NCBI GenBank assembly: GCA_004332335.1
Contig: SISS01000015.1
Span: 103,218 to 167,217, forward strand
DNA: 64,000 nucleotides
Direction: 5' to 3'
From: Methanoregulaceae archaeon UXB-2016
Lineage (GTDB): Archaea > Halobacteriota > Methanomicrobia > Methanomicrobiales > Methanospirillaceae
Positions 55,653 through 63,527 of this stretch are shown here, piece after piece (the stretch's first letter is position 1; every line of letters starts with the position of its first letter). Both the position numbers and the translations under genes were made by a program. The notes under the pieces are model-generated. The model was not told the origin of the DNA, searched no databases, and saw only the letters and a list, made by a program, of their open reading frames with translations.

Positions 55653-56309
55653 ATGGTCTATGCCGCACTCTCATCCGGGGGCAAGGACTCGATCCTGGCC
55701 TGCCAGAAGGCCCTCGACGCAGGGCTTGAGGTCGGGTACATGGTCACGGTCCGTCCCCGAAACCCGGACTCCTACATGTTTCACTCGGCCAACCTCGATG
55801 CGGTCCCGGCGATCGCCCGATCGGGCGGCCTGGAGTACGTCGAGATCCTGACGAGCGGAGAGAAGGAGGCCGAGCTCGTCGAGCTCGAGGCGGGCCTCGC
55901 CGCCCTCGATTGCGAGGGGATCGTGACCGGGGCCGTCGGCTCGGTGTACCAGCGCGACCGCCTGGCCGCGATCGCGGACCGGCTCGGGCTCGCACTGCTG
56001 TCGCCGCTCTGGGGCATGGACCCGGAGGCGCTTCTCTGCGAGGTGGCGGCCCGAATGGACGCGATCATCGTGGTGACCGCTGCCGACGGCCTCGACGCCT
56101 CGTTCCTCGGCGCTCACTTCGATGCGGACCTGATCGCACGCCTGCAGGCTGTGGCCGTGGTCCACCACATCCATCTCGCCGGCGAGGGCGGCGAGTACGA
56201 GTCGCTCGCCCTGAACGCTCCCTTCTACCGCCGTCCGATCACCTACGGGTCGGCCGAAGTGCGGGTCTCACCGGGACGGAGCGAGCTCCTGCTGCGGGGC
56301 TTTGCTTGA
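55653..56309 (+). CDS. dph6: Diphthine-ammonia ligase (Dph6-like ATPase)
   Basis: A 218-residue adenine-nucleotide alpha hydrolase. The PP-loop is SSGGKDSILACQKAL (SGGKDS); later blocks are IVTGAVGSVYQRDRLAAIADRLGL, LLSPLWGMDPEALL, DASFLGAHFD and the signature HLAGEGGEYESL. It amidates diphthine on elongation factor 2 in the last step of diphthamide formation. The start ATG has GGTCACCC-type sequence rather than a clear ribosome site, but the gap to the kinase is only 20 bases. Its TGA overlaps the TTG of the DUF2070 gene. Confidence 0.92.
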   Translation: MVYAALSSGGKDSILACQKALDAGLEVGYMVTVRPRNPDSYMFHSANLDAVPAIARSGGLEYVEILTSGEKEAELVELEAGLAALDCEGIVTGAVGSVYQRDRLAAIADRLGLALLSPLWGMDPEALLCEVAARMDAIIVVTAADGLDASFLGAHFDADLIARLQAVAVVHHIHLAGEGGEYESLALNAPFYRRPITYGSAEVRVSPGRSELLLRGFA

Positions 56310-58051
56310 CCGAGACGGACGACGCGGCCGATGTACGGCTTGCCGGCCTGGCCCGGTTCGTCTTCTCGGCCCCTTCGTGGCGCCGGTCGCTCGTGATCGC
56401 GCTCGTCCTCGGGCTCGCGGTCGACGTCGGCTCGTACTCGCTCGGGGGCCCGGTCCGGCTCTTCGGGAGCCTGGCGTTCACGCTCCCGGCCTTCGTTGCG
56501 TTCATCCTGACCAAGCCGATCGTGGAGCTGGCCGAGCGCCCCCTGACCTGGAACCGCTCGGCCCTGCTCGGAGCGGCCTGCATGGTCTTCATGGTCCTGA
56601 TCACGATGCCGGCCATCCTGCCGGCGCGGGGCATGGTGCCGCTCGTCTACGCCTGCGCCCTCGGTTTCATATTCGGCCTGCGCCTCCTGGTGCTGGTTGC
56701 GATCTCGGACTACCGGGTGCTGCACATGGTGATCCCGGCCTCGATCCAGTCCGTGGTGGGCGTGGGGGTCGGGACCGTGCTCTTCGGGCTCTCGTTCCTT
56801 CCCTTCGCCGTCCTGCTGATGGGTGTCTTCCTGCTCGGGTTCTCGATCCTGATCTGGCTGATCGAGCGGCCGCTCGACCGCGCCTTCGGCATCCGGGGAC
56901 TCTCGTTCCTGAACGCCTTCATCGCCCACCTGACCGACGGGTCGCGCGCGATGGAGACCTTCTTCCGGGAGATCGGCGAGGCCGTGACCGTGCCCCAGAT
57001 GAGCCTCTTCTTCAGACGCGAGGGGCGGCCGGACCTGGTCTTCACCATCCCGAATGTCCACCCAGGCCCGATGGGGGAGATCGGCGGAGGCAACCTGCCG
57101 GTCCGGTTCGTGGCCGCCTTCGAGGAGTCGGTCATGGTTCCGCACGGGTGCGCGACCCACGACTTCAACCTGGTCTCCGAGGACGAGATCCAGAAACTGA
57201 TCGAAGGGGTCGAGGCGACCAAGGCCGGGCTCGTTTTCGGCGAGCACGCCTCGCGGTCGGTCCGGCACGGGGTGGAGTCGGTCCGGCTCCTCTGCCAGCA
57301 CTTCGGGGACGCGCTCCTCCTGGTCTCGACCCGGTCGCCGCTCACGACCGAAGACCTGGACTTCTCGTTCGCACAGACCTTCGAGGCCGAGGGGCGCCGG
57401 CGCTTCGCCCACCTCGGCTTCGTCGACGCCCACAACTGCATGGCCGAGATCTCGGCCCCGGTTCTACCGGGCACTCCCGTCGGCGCCGAGTACCTCCGGT
57501 CCGTCCGGGGGGCCGTGGATGCGATGCCTGCCGAGCCGGCCGGCGCTTTCTCCGTTGGGTACGCGCGCAAACCGATCCCGTTCACGCGCTCACAGGGCTT
57601 CGGCGACCTCGGGGTCCAGGTGCTCGTGGTCGAGGCCGGCGGCCAGCGGACGGCATACGTGCTGATCGACGGCAACAACATGGTCGAGGGGGCCCGGGAG
57701 GCCCTGATCTCCCGCTGCCTGAAGATCGTGGACGAGGCCGAGATCATGACGACCGACTCGCACGTGGTGAACACGGTCACGGGCAAGAACCCGATCGGTA
57801 TGAGGGTTCCGGTCGAGGAGATCGCGCCCGTGGTCGAACGGACGGTCCGGGCGGCCTCGGCCGACCTCGCGCCGGCACGGGTCGCGGCCTCGACGGCCTG
57901 GTGCGAGGATGTCGTGGTCTTCGGGTCGACCCGGATCACGCAGCTGGCCTGCACCGTGAACGCGATGCTGGTCTTCGTCGCGCCCCTCTCGCTCGCGATC
58001 CTCCTGCTCGCGTTCGTGCTCTCGGTCGTGACCTACCTGGTCCTGCTCTGA
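56306..58051 (+). CDS. DUF2070 membrane protein
   Basis: A 581-residue archaeal protein with an N-terminal membrane part of about 6-7 spans (residues 25-200: SLVIALVLGLAVDVG, SLAFTLPAFVAFIL, LLGAACMVFMVLITMPAI, AILLMGVFLLGFSILIWL-like), a large soluble domain (residues 225-545) and two final spans (AMLVFVAPLSLAILLLAFVLSVVTYLVLL). The soluble part has HPGPMGEIGGGNLPV, a metal-type HxGP motif, and GCATHDFNLVS, suggesting a hydrolase-like site near the membrane. Function is unknown. TTG 56306 overlaps the dph6 stop and fits better than the track's long extension. Confidence 0.87.
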   Translation: MTETDDAADVRLAGLARFVFSAPSWRRSLVIALVLGLAVDVGSYSLGGPVRLFGSLAFTLPAFVAFILTKPIVELAERPLTWNRSALLGAACMVFMVLITMPAILPARGMVPLVYACALGFIFGLRLLVLVAISDYRVLHMVIPASIQSVVGVGVGTVLFGLSFLPFAVLLMGVFLLGFSILIWLIERPLDRAFGIRGLSFLNAFIAHLTDGSRAMETFFREIGEAVTVPQMSLFFRREGRPDLVFTIPNVHPGPMGEIGGGNLPVRFVAAFEESVMVPHGCATHDFNLVSEDEIQKLIEGVEATKAGLVFGEHASRSVRHGVESVRLLCQHFGDALLLVSTRSPLTTEDLDFSFAQTFEAEGRRRFAHLGFVDAHNCMAEISAPVLPGTPVGAEYLRSVRGAVDAMPAEPAGAFSVGYARKPIPFTRSQGFGDLGVQVLVVEAGGQRTAYVLIDGNNMVEGAREALISRCLKIVDEAEIMTTDSHVVNTVTGKNPIGMRVPVEEIAPVVERTVRAASADLAPARVAASTAWCEDVVVFGSTRITQLACTVNAMLVFVAPLSLAILLLAFVLSVVTYLVLL

Positions 58052-58157
58052 CGGTGAGATTCGGCCGGCTCAGACCCTCTCTGGGAGCTGGGGTGCCGTG
58101 GGCTGGCGACTACGGCCGTAAACCATTAACGCTTGCGGTGGGATTAAGTAAGACTGA

Positions 58158-58242
58158 GCGAAGGTATCCAAGCCCGGCCAACGGAGACGGACTTAAGATC
58201 CGTTCCTGAAGAGGTTCGCCGGTTCGAATCCGGCCCTTCGCA
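58158..58242 (+). tRNA. tRNA-Leu (UAA)
   Basis: The acceptor GCGAAGG pairs with CCTTCGC; the T arm is GCCGG/TTCGAAT/CCGGC. The anticodon stem ACGGA/TCCGT closes the loop CTTAAGA with anticodon TAA (58194-58196), and a long variable arm follows (CCTGAAGAGG region), as expected for tRNA-Leu. Discriminator A at 58242; CCA is not encoded. 85 nt, no intron. It lies about 100 bases after the DUF2070 gene. Confidence 0.96.
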
Positions 58243-58342
58243 TCTGATTCTCCGAGATGGTCATTCTCCTTAGAGATTTGACCCTCATTCCGTTTTGTAC
58301 TCCAATGTGCATTTCAATCTGTGGAGTGACTGCATGTTACGA

Positions 58343-59080
58343 TCACGGTTTTTTATTACGGCGTATCGTGCATTCGGTTATTTCGCAAGTTTCGGGACAG
58401 ACCGGGAGCTCGACCGACTCGCCCCTCTCTCTCTCAGCCAATCGCCGGCCCATCTCGTCCGTCCACGGGCACCCCTCCGAGCAATCCGCTAGGGCGACGG
58501 CCGGTTCGAGCAGGATCTTCCCCATCTCCAGCCACCGTTCCCGGATCTCCCCGGGGTCGACACCTGCGACCGAGAGGCACTGGAAACCGAAGAAGAGGGC
58601 TACCAGGCTCAGCGCAAGCGTATGCGGATCGGCGTCGTCCCGGATAAGTCCCTGTCGTTGCTGGGCTGCAATACCATGAGCAGCCATCTCATACCCGATA
58701 AGAATGTTCTCCGACAGATACCTCCCCACTGCAGGATTCCTTCCGACCATTGCCACGATCTCGAGGATAAGCGAATCCTGGTTGCCATCCATAGAGAGCT
58801 GTGAGTCGAGCATGGATGTCCAGCCCTGAAGGGGTGTCGCGTTCGGGAAACTCTTCACCGCCTGCTGGCGAACCAGTGCCGGGATCATCTTCACGATCTC
58901 GCCGACGAGAGCGTCTTTATTCTTGAAATAAAGATACAGCGCACTCTTTGTCACTCCAACCTGGGCCGCGATGTCGTCCATCGTTGTCGCGCAGTACCCC
59001 TTCCTGCTCATGACATCCCAGCCTGCAGCGATGATCTTTTTCCGGGCTTCTTCCTTGTATTCCGGTACGACTTTGGGCAT
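58343..59080 (-). CDS. TetR-family repressor with cysteine-rich tail
   Basis: A 245-residue regulator. The N-terminal HTH is TMDDIAAQVGVTKSALYLYFKNKDALV. Residues 65-195 are the helical ligand domain. The last 50 residues are unusual: five Cys in two groups, CSEGC (residues about 198-202) and CPETCEITEC (near 228-237), separated by a charged linker. Such a tail could bind a metal or an Fe-S cluster or form disulfides, so the protein may sense redox state. It is divergent from the PNPOx-like gene, and tandem boxes in that gap recur before the flavoprotein genes. Codons are less GC-biased than the core genes. Confidence 0.92.
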   Translation of the reverse strand: MPKVVPEYKEEARKKIIAAGWDVMSRKGYCATTMDDIAAQVGVTKSALYLYFKNKDALVGEIVKMIPALVRQQAVKSFPNATPLQGWTSMLDSQLSMDGNQDSLILEIVAMVGRNPAVGRYLSENILIGYEMAAHGIAAQQRQGLIRDDADPHTLALSLVALFFGFQCLSVAGVDPGEIRERWLEMGKILLEPAVALADCSEGCPWTDEMGRRLAERERGESVELPVCPETCEITECTIRRNKKP

Positions 59081-59119
59081 CTTGTTCCGAATAGTGTGGA
59101 GCGATCTCTAATAAAACAG

Positions 59120-59151
59120 ACTGTGGGGTAAAAATAATAACTGATTAGTAA
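59120..59151 (+). promoter_or_regulatory. Tandem operator boxes, copy A
   Basis: ACTGTGGGGTAA (59120-59131) and ACTGATTAGTAA (59140-59151): two 12-bp boxes exactly 20 bp apart, each roughly a dyad (ACy...rGT). The surrounding AATAAAACAGAC and AGTAAGTTGTAT are shared with copy B at 59808-59839. Placed between the divergent TetR and PNPOx genes, so probable self-regulation. Confidence 0.65.
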
Positions 59152-59195
59152 GTTGTATCATTTACGACGGAGAGTAGTGATCCGAGGACGACTCC

Positions 59196-59594
59196 ATAGT
59201 TACACTGACAGAGGAGATCGAAGAATCGCTGCGAGAAGCGAAGACCGCTTTCCTTGCAACATCGTCAACAGACGGCATTCCCAATGTAGTCCCGATCGCG
59301 GCGTTCACGATACTGGATGACGGGACGATGCTCATCTCGGATCAGTACTTCAACAAGACGCTGCAGAACATGAAGGAGAACCCGCAGATCGCCCTGTCGT
59401 GGTGGGGGGCCAGAGGCGGTTTCCAGATCAAGGGTACAGTCACTATTCACACGAATGAAGAGGTCTTCGGACAGAACGTTGCCTGGATGAAGGAGCGCTG
59501 GCCCAAGTTCGTGCTCAAATCCGCAGTGCTCGTGACGATCACCGATGTGTACATCGTTAAACCGGACCCCGAACCCGGGAAGAAGATCCTCTGA
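59196..59594 (+). CDS. Pyridoxamine 5'-phosphate oxidase-like FMN protein
   Basis: A roughly 132-residue split-barrel flavin protein. The track shows only the last 88 residues from ATG 59328, but the same frame upstream has the family N-terminus: LTEEIEESLREAKTAFLATS, then STDGIPNVVPIAAFTILDDG. The frame is closed by TGA at 59178-59180, and no ATG, GTG or TTG lies before the domain. GAGGA (59184-59188) is spaced 7 bases from ATA 59196, which sits where ATG is expected (IVTLTEE); CTG 59205 is the alternative. Either a rare start codon or an ATG lost to ATA. Members bind FMN or F420 and act on small oxidised molecules. Confidence 0.75.
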   Translation: MVTLTEEIEESLREAKTAFLATSSTDGIPNVVPIAAFTILDDGTMLISDQYFNKTLQNMKENPQIALSWWGARGGFQIKGTVTIHTNEEVFGQNVAWMKERWPKFVLKSAVLVTITDVYIVKPDPEPGKKIL

Positions 59595-59597
59595 TTC

Positions 59598-59616
59598 GGC
59601 GGTTGAAAGCCGCCGG
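59598..59616 (+). terminator. Hairpin after the PNPOx-like gene
   Basis: CGGCGG and CCGCCG form a perfect 6-bp stem around TTGAAAG, starting 4 bases past the stop. No long T-run follows, so it is only a possible terminator or 3'-end stabiliser. Confidence 0.4.
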
Positions 59617-59968
59617 CCTTCAGCAGCGAATATATCCAGAATTCTCTTTTCCGCCCTTCTTCGGTATCAACACTCTTCAGGGGGGTACCCAGGGCGACAA
59701 CCGTCATCGGGACAGCTCGTCGAGCCGAACGGGGTATCGGCCGATCGTTCTCGTTATCGCTCAAGGCTCTTTTCCGGAGAGGATGAAGTCATTCCGCAAT
59801 AAAACAGACCATGTGGTAAAATCAAAGACCAAGTAGTAAGTTTTATTAATTTATAGTCAGCATTCTTTGTACGCGAAGCGGGATCTTCTGCAAAAATGTG
59901 AGTCGGAAGCCGATCGTCGCCTTACCGAAACCTCCGAGACGCGAATCGTGGAAAAATAACGGTGAAAA
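59617..59968. other. Region between PNPOx-like gene and flavoprotein operon
   Basis: About 350 bp without a gene I can support. The minus-strand track ORF 59447-59764 overlaps the PNPOx gene and has no family look. The second half is AT-rich and holds operator copy B and the promoter of the flavoprotein genes. Confidence 0.45.
59808..59839 (+). promoter_or_regulatory. Tandem operator boxes, copy B
   Basis: ACCATGTGGTAA (59808-59819) and ACCAAGTAGTAA (59828-59839), again exactly 20 bp apart and inside the same longer context (AATAAAACAGAC before, AGTAAGTTTTAT after) as copy A. The core ACCATGTGGT is a perfect palindrome. It lies about 130 bases before the flavoprotein gene, so the TetR protein encoded at 58.3 kb probably controls that operon as well. 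Confidence 0.65.
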
Positions 59969-60574
59969 ATGATGAAAAAACTGAAAGTCGTCGCATTTAA
60001 CGGAAGTCCCCGGAACGATGGCAATACGTCCATCCTGATCCGGCACGTCCTTCGCGAACTCGAGAACGAAGGCATCGCCACAGAACTCGTCTCGATCGGC
60101 GGGCAGACGCTCCGGGGATGCATGGACTGCCGAAGATGTTTCGAGAACAGGGACCGGCGGTGTGTCTTTGACGACGATATCGTGAACGACTGCGTTGAGA
60201 AGATGATCGACGCCGACGGGATCATCCTCGGCTCACCGGTCTATTTCCTTGACGTGACAGCCAGGATGAAAGCCCTGATCGATCGGGCAGGCATCGTATC
60301 CCGGGCAAACGGGGGTCTCTTTCGGCGCAAGGTAGCGACTGCCGCAGTGGCGGTACGGAGGTCCGGTGCAAAACATGCCGTTGATACCATTCTCCATTTC
60401 CTGCTCTACAGCGGGATGACCATCTCGGGAACCCCGGTGATCGGGGTGGGGAAGGAGATCGGAGACGTCCTGAAGGATGAAGAAGGCCTGATGCGGGCGA
60501 GAGCTGCGGGAAAGGACATGGCCTGGCTGCTGAAGACGATCGCATTCGCAGATCACCTGGAGGAGAGCACATGA
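59969..60574 (+). CDS. Iron-sulfur flavoprotein (Isf-type NAD(P)H/ferredoxin:FMN reductase)
   Basis: A 201-residue flavodoxin-fold protein. FMN-phosphate loop AFNGSPRNDGNTSILI, then the compact cluster motif CMDCRRCFENRDRRC (C-x2-C-x2-C-x7-C), then GSPVYFLDVTARMKALIDR. This Cys pattern is that of Methanosarcina Isf, which carries a [4Fe-4S] cluster and passes electrons from ferredoxin to FMN to reduce O2 or H2O2. ATG 59969 with GGTGA 5-7 bases upstream. It overlaps the EFR1 gene by 4 bases, and operator copy B precedes it. Confidence 0.92.
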   Translation: MMKKLKVVAFNGSPRNDGNTSILIRHVLRELENEGIATELVSIGGQTLRGCMDCRRCFENRDRRCVFDDDIVNDCVEKMIDADGIILGSPVYFLDVTARMKALIDRAGIVSRANGGLFRRKVATAAVAVRRSGAKHAVDTILHFLLYSGMTISGTPVIGVGKEIGDVLKDEEGLMRARAAGKDMAWLLKTIAFADHLEEST

Positions 60575-61371
60575 AAATTAAATCACTGAAACTGGTCTGT
60601 TTCTCGCCCACGGGAACAACAAAAGCGGTTGTTCAGGGAATTGCACGCGGAATCGACCACAGCAGTGTGGAACTCATAGACATCACCAGACCAGATGCGA
60701 GAAAGAAGTCGTTACAGACATCGGAAGACGGGTTGCTGGTCATTGCAGTGCCGGTGTATATGGGAAGAGTGCCGGCACTATTGATGGAATGGCTCCAGGG
60801 GATTAATGCTCAAAAAACGCCTGTGGTATGCGTTGTCGTCTATGGTAATCGGGTCTATGAGGATGCCCTCCTCGAACTGACAGATATCATGACGCAATGT
60901 GGATGTAAACCGATCGCCGGTGCGGCATACCTCGGGGAACATTCCTTTTCCAATCCCGAAACACCAACTGCAGAGGGTCGTCCTGATGCCCAGGATCTGC
61001 GTCATGCAGAATTGTTCGGCCGTAAAATTGACGAAAAGCTTCAGTCTGTGCTGTCAGTCGATCAGATCTCTGAGGTCGACGTACCCGGCATCTATCCCTA
61101 CAGGGGAGACTCGACACTTTGGGTTGTCGACTTTATCGCGGTCAGTGACGAGTGTACGCAATGTGGGGTCTGTGCGGAAGGGTGCCCTACAGGCGCTATC
61201 GATCCGGAAAACATTGCTGTGATCGACACGGGAAAATGTATCACGTGTTGTGCCTGTATCAAGCACTGTCCCAATAAAGCCAGAACCATGAAAGCCGGAC
61301 TGGTCAGAGACGCTTCAATACGTCTCAGTACACTCTATAAAGAGCGAAAGGAGCCGGAGTTCTTTTTATAA
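60571..61371 (+). CDS. EFR1-type flavodoxin-ferredoxin fusion
   Basis: A 266-residue electron-transfer protein. Residues 1-165 are a flavodoxin-like domain (FSPTGTTKAVVQGIARGID phosphate loop, VPVYMGRVPAL). Residues 190-250 hold two [4Fe-4S] motifs: CTQCGVCAEGCPTGAI and CITCCACIKHCPNKA, both with four Cys. EFR1 proteins move electrons between flavin and ferredoxin pools; the exact partner is unknown. It is coupled to the Isf gene (ATGA overlap), and together they would form an electron chain towards a stress acceptor. Codon use is AT-richer than the core. Confidence 0.92.
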   Translation: MKIKSLKLVCFSPTGTTKAVVQGIARGIDHSSVELIDITRPDARKKSLQTSEDGLLVIAVPVYMGRVPALLMEWLQGINAQKTPVVCVVVYGNRVYEDALLELTDIMTQCGCKPIAGAAYLGEHSFSNPETPTAEGRPDAQDLRHAELFGRKIDEKLQSVLSVDQISEVDVPGIYPYRGDSTLWVVDFIAVSDECTQCGVCAEGCPTGAIDPENIAVIDTGKCITCCACIKHCPNKARTMKAGLVRDASIRLSTLYKERKEPEFFL

Positions 61372-61407
61372 TCAGAGGTGGTCTCAATTTTTGTTATCCT
61401 GCGTGAA

Positions 61408-62156
61408 CTATGGGCCGGCGTATACGTTTTCTTGAGGTGATCGATGCTCAGTGGCGGGTAAGTGCACCGTACCTTCCCCCTCCGAGATCGCACATCGGTC
61501 GACCCCGCGTCGACGGACGCCTACGATGCCGGATAGGAGGCTCGATCCGGCTTCTGCTCGTGCCCCGCCGCGCGACAATAGCCCTGCTACGGCACCGCCG
61601 ATGAACCCGAAGATCACAAGCCATTGATACGGGCCGAGCTCCCCCATTCGGTTCGCGATCTCCGCTATCGGAAATGCGATGATAATAAAGAGAGCCCCCA
61701 CGGCGATCCCGACCCACTGTCGCAGCTCGGGCGTCCAGCGGAGCGCCTGTGTCATGGATGCGGGGTGGGGAAAATCTGGCGAGGCGAGACCGAATGGCCG
61801 CACCGATGGCGCCTGAGATCGCATACGCAGGCATATAGAGGATGGCAGACGTCAGGGCGACCAGTGCGAACGGAAAGGGAGAGAGGAACCGTTCAGGGTC
61901 GGGGTGCCACTGGACGGACAGCACGATCGTCAGCAGGACCGCGGCGAAGACGCCGGTCGCCGCGCTGAGCAGGGCGCCCGTCGTCGGCCTGACGGGCGCG
62001 GCCAGGCCGGCCGCGAGCCCCCCCCGCGAGCAGGAGGAGCGGCGTGCTCGCCCACGCCGGCAGGAGGCCCGTCGCGCTGAGGGCGACGGCACCCGTGGTC
62101 GTCAGCAGGCCCGCGAGCAGGCCGATCCCCGCCTGCGGGATCGTGCCGTGGTGCAT
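61408..62156 (-). pseudogene. Multi-pass membrane protein with two or more frameshifts
   Basis: Three overlapping minus-strand frames read as one protein: MHHGTIPQAGIGLLAGLLTT (from ATG 62156, with a span ending STPLLLLAGG), then AAGLAAPVRPTTGALLSAAT through LLTIVLSVQWHPDPERF and ALVALTSAILYMPAYAISGAIG, then MTQALRWTPELRQWVGIAVG with IIIAFPIAEIANRMGELG and a final span LVIFGFIGGAVAGLLSRGG. The first break falls at a run of eight C (62020-62027), the second near 61770. About five spans, no known family. The homopolymer makes assembly error a real alternative for the first break. Confidence 0.6.
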
Positions 62157-62180
62157 GGAGAGAGATGCGGGGGACACGGG

Positions 62181-62480
62181 TTAGTCCTTCCGAAATGATC
62201 GTGTCGCGAGGTCAGCGGCAGAAACTGGCAGACCAAAAATGGTCACTGTGCCCAGACAGCTGTCATAATTGAGAAGATGGCAGACATCGGTCATCAGGTT
62301 GCGGAGATCCACGACGTCGCGATAGGTCACCTCCGGATACTCTTTGAACAAGACGAAAATCAGGTGTTGCTGTTGGGCATAGGCATACCGGGAAGAGCGA
62401 TGGGAATGCCGCAGAAGGAGAAGTTGACGGACCTGGGCATGGGGCGGCATAAGGGAAACCGGAGATACCGGTTTGATAAC
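62181..62480 (-). pseudogene. Transposase fragment
   Basis: Minus-strand residues RQLLLLRHSHRSSRYAYAQQ, then LIFVLFKEYPEVTYRDVVDL and MTDVCHLLN resemble the N-terminal 'QHLxxLVLFKEYxxxxYRxFVxxL' region of IS5/IS4-group transposases. The similarity ends at about 62235 and no catalytic domain follows, so this is a truncated copy. The rest of 62.2-62.7 kb shows nothing else. Confidence 0.4.
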
Positions 62481-62716
62481 TCTGCGGACGCCTCCTGCTT
62501 GTCCAGGATATGCTATACAGGGGGCGTGATCTATACTGGTTCCGACTTTCAAGAAATGACTCCAGGGGGTTTCTACAGAGCCCCCTTTCTACACCCATCA
62601 TCCAGACTCCACTCGTTCACAGTCCATGCTACCTTGGGACCTGCACCAAAGTCAGTGCCCGTGTGATTGACCGGGATCAAAGGCAGGGTAATTGACGAAA
62701 TAAAAAGAGGGGAGGG

Positions 62717-63379
62717 CTAACGGACCCAAACGTAAACAGGACGGGTCCTGGTAGCCGATTTACCGTTCGTGAACTTCACTGTGAGTTTCACCGTCTTCCA
62801 GCCGGTACTATAATAACGGTGGTATACGGTCTGTCCAGAGCCGGACCCGCCGTCGCCGAACGACCAGGTGTATTTGGACGGCGTGGCGCCCGAGCTACGA
62901 CCGACGAACTTGAGGCCTTGGCCTGGACCCCCCATACCCGAGAAGTCTGCGCTAACACTCGAAGTACCACCATTTCTATCGTAAAACGTAAACGTCTTGA
63001 TGCTTGAATAGTGCCCGTTGACGACCGTGCGGTAGCGATAGGTGCCGGCGGCGAACTCCATCACCCTCCACGAGGTAACTCCCTGCGCATTGGTATACGA
63101 ACTCCCGATCTTCCCCCAGGGACCACCGTTCCTGGAGTGCTGGAGATCCACGCGAGCGTATCTGCTAGACCACGTCCAACTCCCGATACTGGTCCACGTA
63201 TGGGAGTACGCGTTTGTTAACGGCCCACCGACAGCGTTGACAACGGGCGAAGCTACCGTTGAATCGGCGGGTTTCGCATCACTTACGGCGGCGATTCCTA
63301 GGGCACCTTCGGCGCTGACGACTCCCACGGCACCGAGGCCGAGGAGAAGCACAAGGAAAATGGGCAAAATTTTATGCAT
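62717..63379 (-). CDS. Secreted PKD-domain protein
   Basis: A 220-residue exported protein. Residues 1-24 are a signal peptide (ILPIFLVLLLGLGAVGVVSA). Residues 50-130 are Trp/Tyr-rich (WTSIGSWTWSSRYARVDLQ, TYRYRTVVNGHYSSIKTF). Residues 135-218 form a PKD domain (VSADFSGMGGPGQGLKFVG, YTWSFGDGGSGSGQTVYHRY, the usual WSFGDG motif). The ATG at 63379 is followed by a normal signal, so the track's upstream extension is unneeded. A surface-associated role is inferred. A 96-bp inverted-repeat element sits 52 bases upstream of its start, inside the likely promoter. Confidence 0.88.
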   Translation of the reverse strand: MHKILPIFLVLLLGLGAVGVVSAEGALGIAAVSDAKPADSTVASPVVNAVGGPLTNAYSHTWTSIGSWTWSSRYARVDLQHSRNGGPWGKIGSSYTNAQGVTSWRVMEFAAGTYRYRTVVNGHYSSIKTFTFYDRNGGTSSVSADFSGMGGPGQGLKFVGRSSGATPSKYTWSFGDGGSGSGQTVYHRYYSTGWKTVKLTVKFTNGKSATRTRPVYVWVR

Positions 63380-63431
63380 GACCTTCTCTATTTGTACAAA
63401 AACAAATAAAATCATCCTATTTTTAATTTTG

Positions 63432-63527
63432 AGGTTGTCCCAAAACTTCCCTTTGCACCTCATAGGTCTAAACACGACCCATTTCATTGATAATCTCGAG
63501 GATGTGATCGGTTTTGGGATAACCTCT
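63432..63527. mobile_element. 96-bp MITE-like inverted-repeat element
   Basis: GAGGTTGTCCCAAAAC (63432-63447) and, at the other end, GTTTTGGGATAACCTC (63512-63527) are inverted copies matching at 15 of 16 bases, with 64 bp of non-coding sequence between. Such ends are typical of IS-derived miniature elements. A clear target duplication is not visible. Confidence 0.6.

Noticed and set aside
59447-59764. 105-residue minus-strand ORF across the end of the PNPOx-like gene
   Set aside because: Overlaps a supported gene and has no recognisable domain or start signal.
62277-62666. 129-residue plus-strand ORF
   Set aside because: Lies opposite the transposase fragment, whose residues fit a known family better.
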